Assembly: GCA_964351775.1 (NCBI GenBank)
Contig: CAYGPQ010000022.1
Coordinates: 1-49,693 of the forward strand
Direction: 5' to 3'
Source of the DNA: Kordia sp964351775
GTDB lineage: Bacteria > Bacteroidota > Bacteroidia > Flavobacteriales > Flavobacteriaceae
DNA length: 49,693 nucleotides
The translations under genes and the position numbers were made by a program. Below, piece after piece: positions 49,442-49,693 of this stretch. The notes under the pieces are model-generated. The model was not told where the DNA came from and made no database searches. It saw nothing but the letters and a program-made list of their open reading frames with translations. Position 1 is the stretch's first letter. Each line of letters starts with the position of its first letter.

Positions 49442-49475
49442 TTTACATTTAGCATTTAAAATTTAACATTTTACC
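49442..49475 (+). repeat. TTTACAT heptamer array before the last gene
   Basis: Units TTTACAT, TTAGCAT, TTAAAAT, TTAACAT, then TTTACC run into the ATG at 49476. Confidence 0.82.
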
Positions 49476-49693
49476 ATGAGTAATCCATACGTAAAACAAG
49501 ACATACAAAACGGCGTAGCAACCATCGAATTTTTTCATCCAGCGCACAATTCGTTGCCAGGCGATATTTTAGCCAAATTAGCGCAAACCATTACTGATGC
49601 AGGAACCAATGACGACATCAAAGTCATTATCTTAAAAAGTGGAAGAGATCGCACTTTTTGTGCAGGTGCAAGCTTTAAAGAACTCATCAATAT
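49476..49693 (+). CDS. paaF: Enoyl-CoA hydratase, PaaF-like (truncated by window end)
   Basis: The first 72 residues of a crotonase-fold protein are present, cut by the end of the window. The start MSNPYVKQDIQNGVATIEFF and the motif GRDRTFCAGASFKEL fit a paa-type enoyl-CoA hydratase that would hydrate 2,3-dehydroadipyl-CoA. I call it paaF-like because PaaG is already assigned upstream and no other gene fills this step; the rest of the gene is needed to be sure. It continues the paa gene order. Confidence 0.75.
   Translation, partial: MSNPYVKQDIQNGVATIEFFHPAHNSLPGDILAKLAQTITDAGTNDDIKVIILKSGRDRTFCAGASFKELIN

Noticed and set aside
1..49693. tRNA or rRNA genes, insertion-sequence transposases, integrases, prophage genes
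   Set aside because: I looked for cloverleaf ends (GGTTCGAATCC-type, CCA), rRNA blocks and transposase motifs and saw none; the repeats are short and carry no transposase.

Overview
The window is AT-rich chromosomal DNA from a member of the Bacteroidota, almost certainly the family Flavobacteriaceae; a Kordia-like genus is possible but I cannot prove it. The evidence is a type B T9SS sorting domain, a GSCFA protein, a Lacal_2735-type small protein, GldL-like and GG-leader peptides, few Shine-Dalgarno sequences, and several promoters with the Bacteroidota -7 element TAnnTTTG. A run of 100 Ns (28625-28724) shows this is a scaffolded draft assembly.

Layout. (1) 1-5.4 kb, mostly minus strand: a sulfur and persulfide module with two YeeE/YedE-type membrane proteins, a rhodanese, a persulfide-dioxygenase-like MBL-rhodanese fusion, a TauE/SafE permease and a Crp/Fnr regulator. 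Four transcription units carry the palindrome GTAAC-N4-GTTAC, each exactly 22 bp upstream of a -7-like box, so this looks like one regulon. (2) 5.5-10.5 kb, minus strand: an operon of SulP transporter, double universal stress protein, beta carbonic anhydrase and DUF2490 barrel, preceded by a TetR gene with a probable auto-operator. (3) 10.7-15.9 kb: the GTPase genes era and der, separated by small membrane and lipoprotein genes. (4) 16-25 kb, plus strand: cell-envelope proteins, namely a choice-of-anchor I lipoprotein, an outer-membrane beta-barrel, a secreted ExbD-like protein with an alpha/beta hydrolase, and a C-type lectin T9SS protein. (5) 25.2-28.4 kb, minus strand: TPM, TPM, LemA, MerR and M23 peptidase. 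(6) 28.7-34.2 kb: alaS, a GSCFA protein, three GG-leader cysteine-containing peptides and two small membrane proteins. (7) 34.1-49.7 kb: an aromatic amino acid hydroxylase, a TetR regulator, a fourth leader peptide, then the phenylacetyl-CoA catabolic genes paaE-A-B-C-D-G-H-I-J-Z and the start of a paaF-like gene. The paa promoter has a perfect 20-bp palindrome over its -7 element.

How they fit together. The paa enzymes would epoxidise phenylacetyl-CoA (PaaABCE, with PaaD for cluster assembly), isomerise it to an oxepin (PaaG), open and oxidise the ring (PaaZ) and complete beta-oxidation to acetyl-CoA and succinyl-CoA (PaaF, PaaH, PaaJ), with PaaI as salvage thioesterase. The paa spacers are unusual. 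They contain degenerate arrays with a 7-bp period, mostly ending at the next start codon, plus REP-like hairpins whose arms vary together and two four-helix-bundle genes, one with an in-frame stop. The same 7-bp period, with quite different unit sequences, appears in at least three other places in the window. I rate this, the GTAAC regulon and the duplicated leader-peptide cassettes as the most interesting signals.
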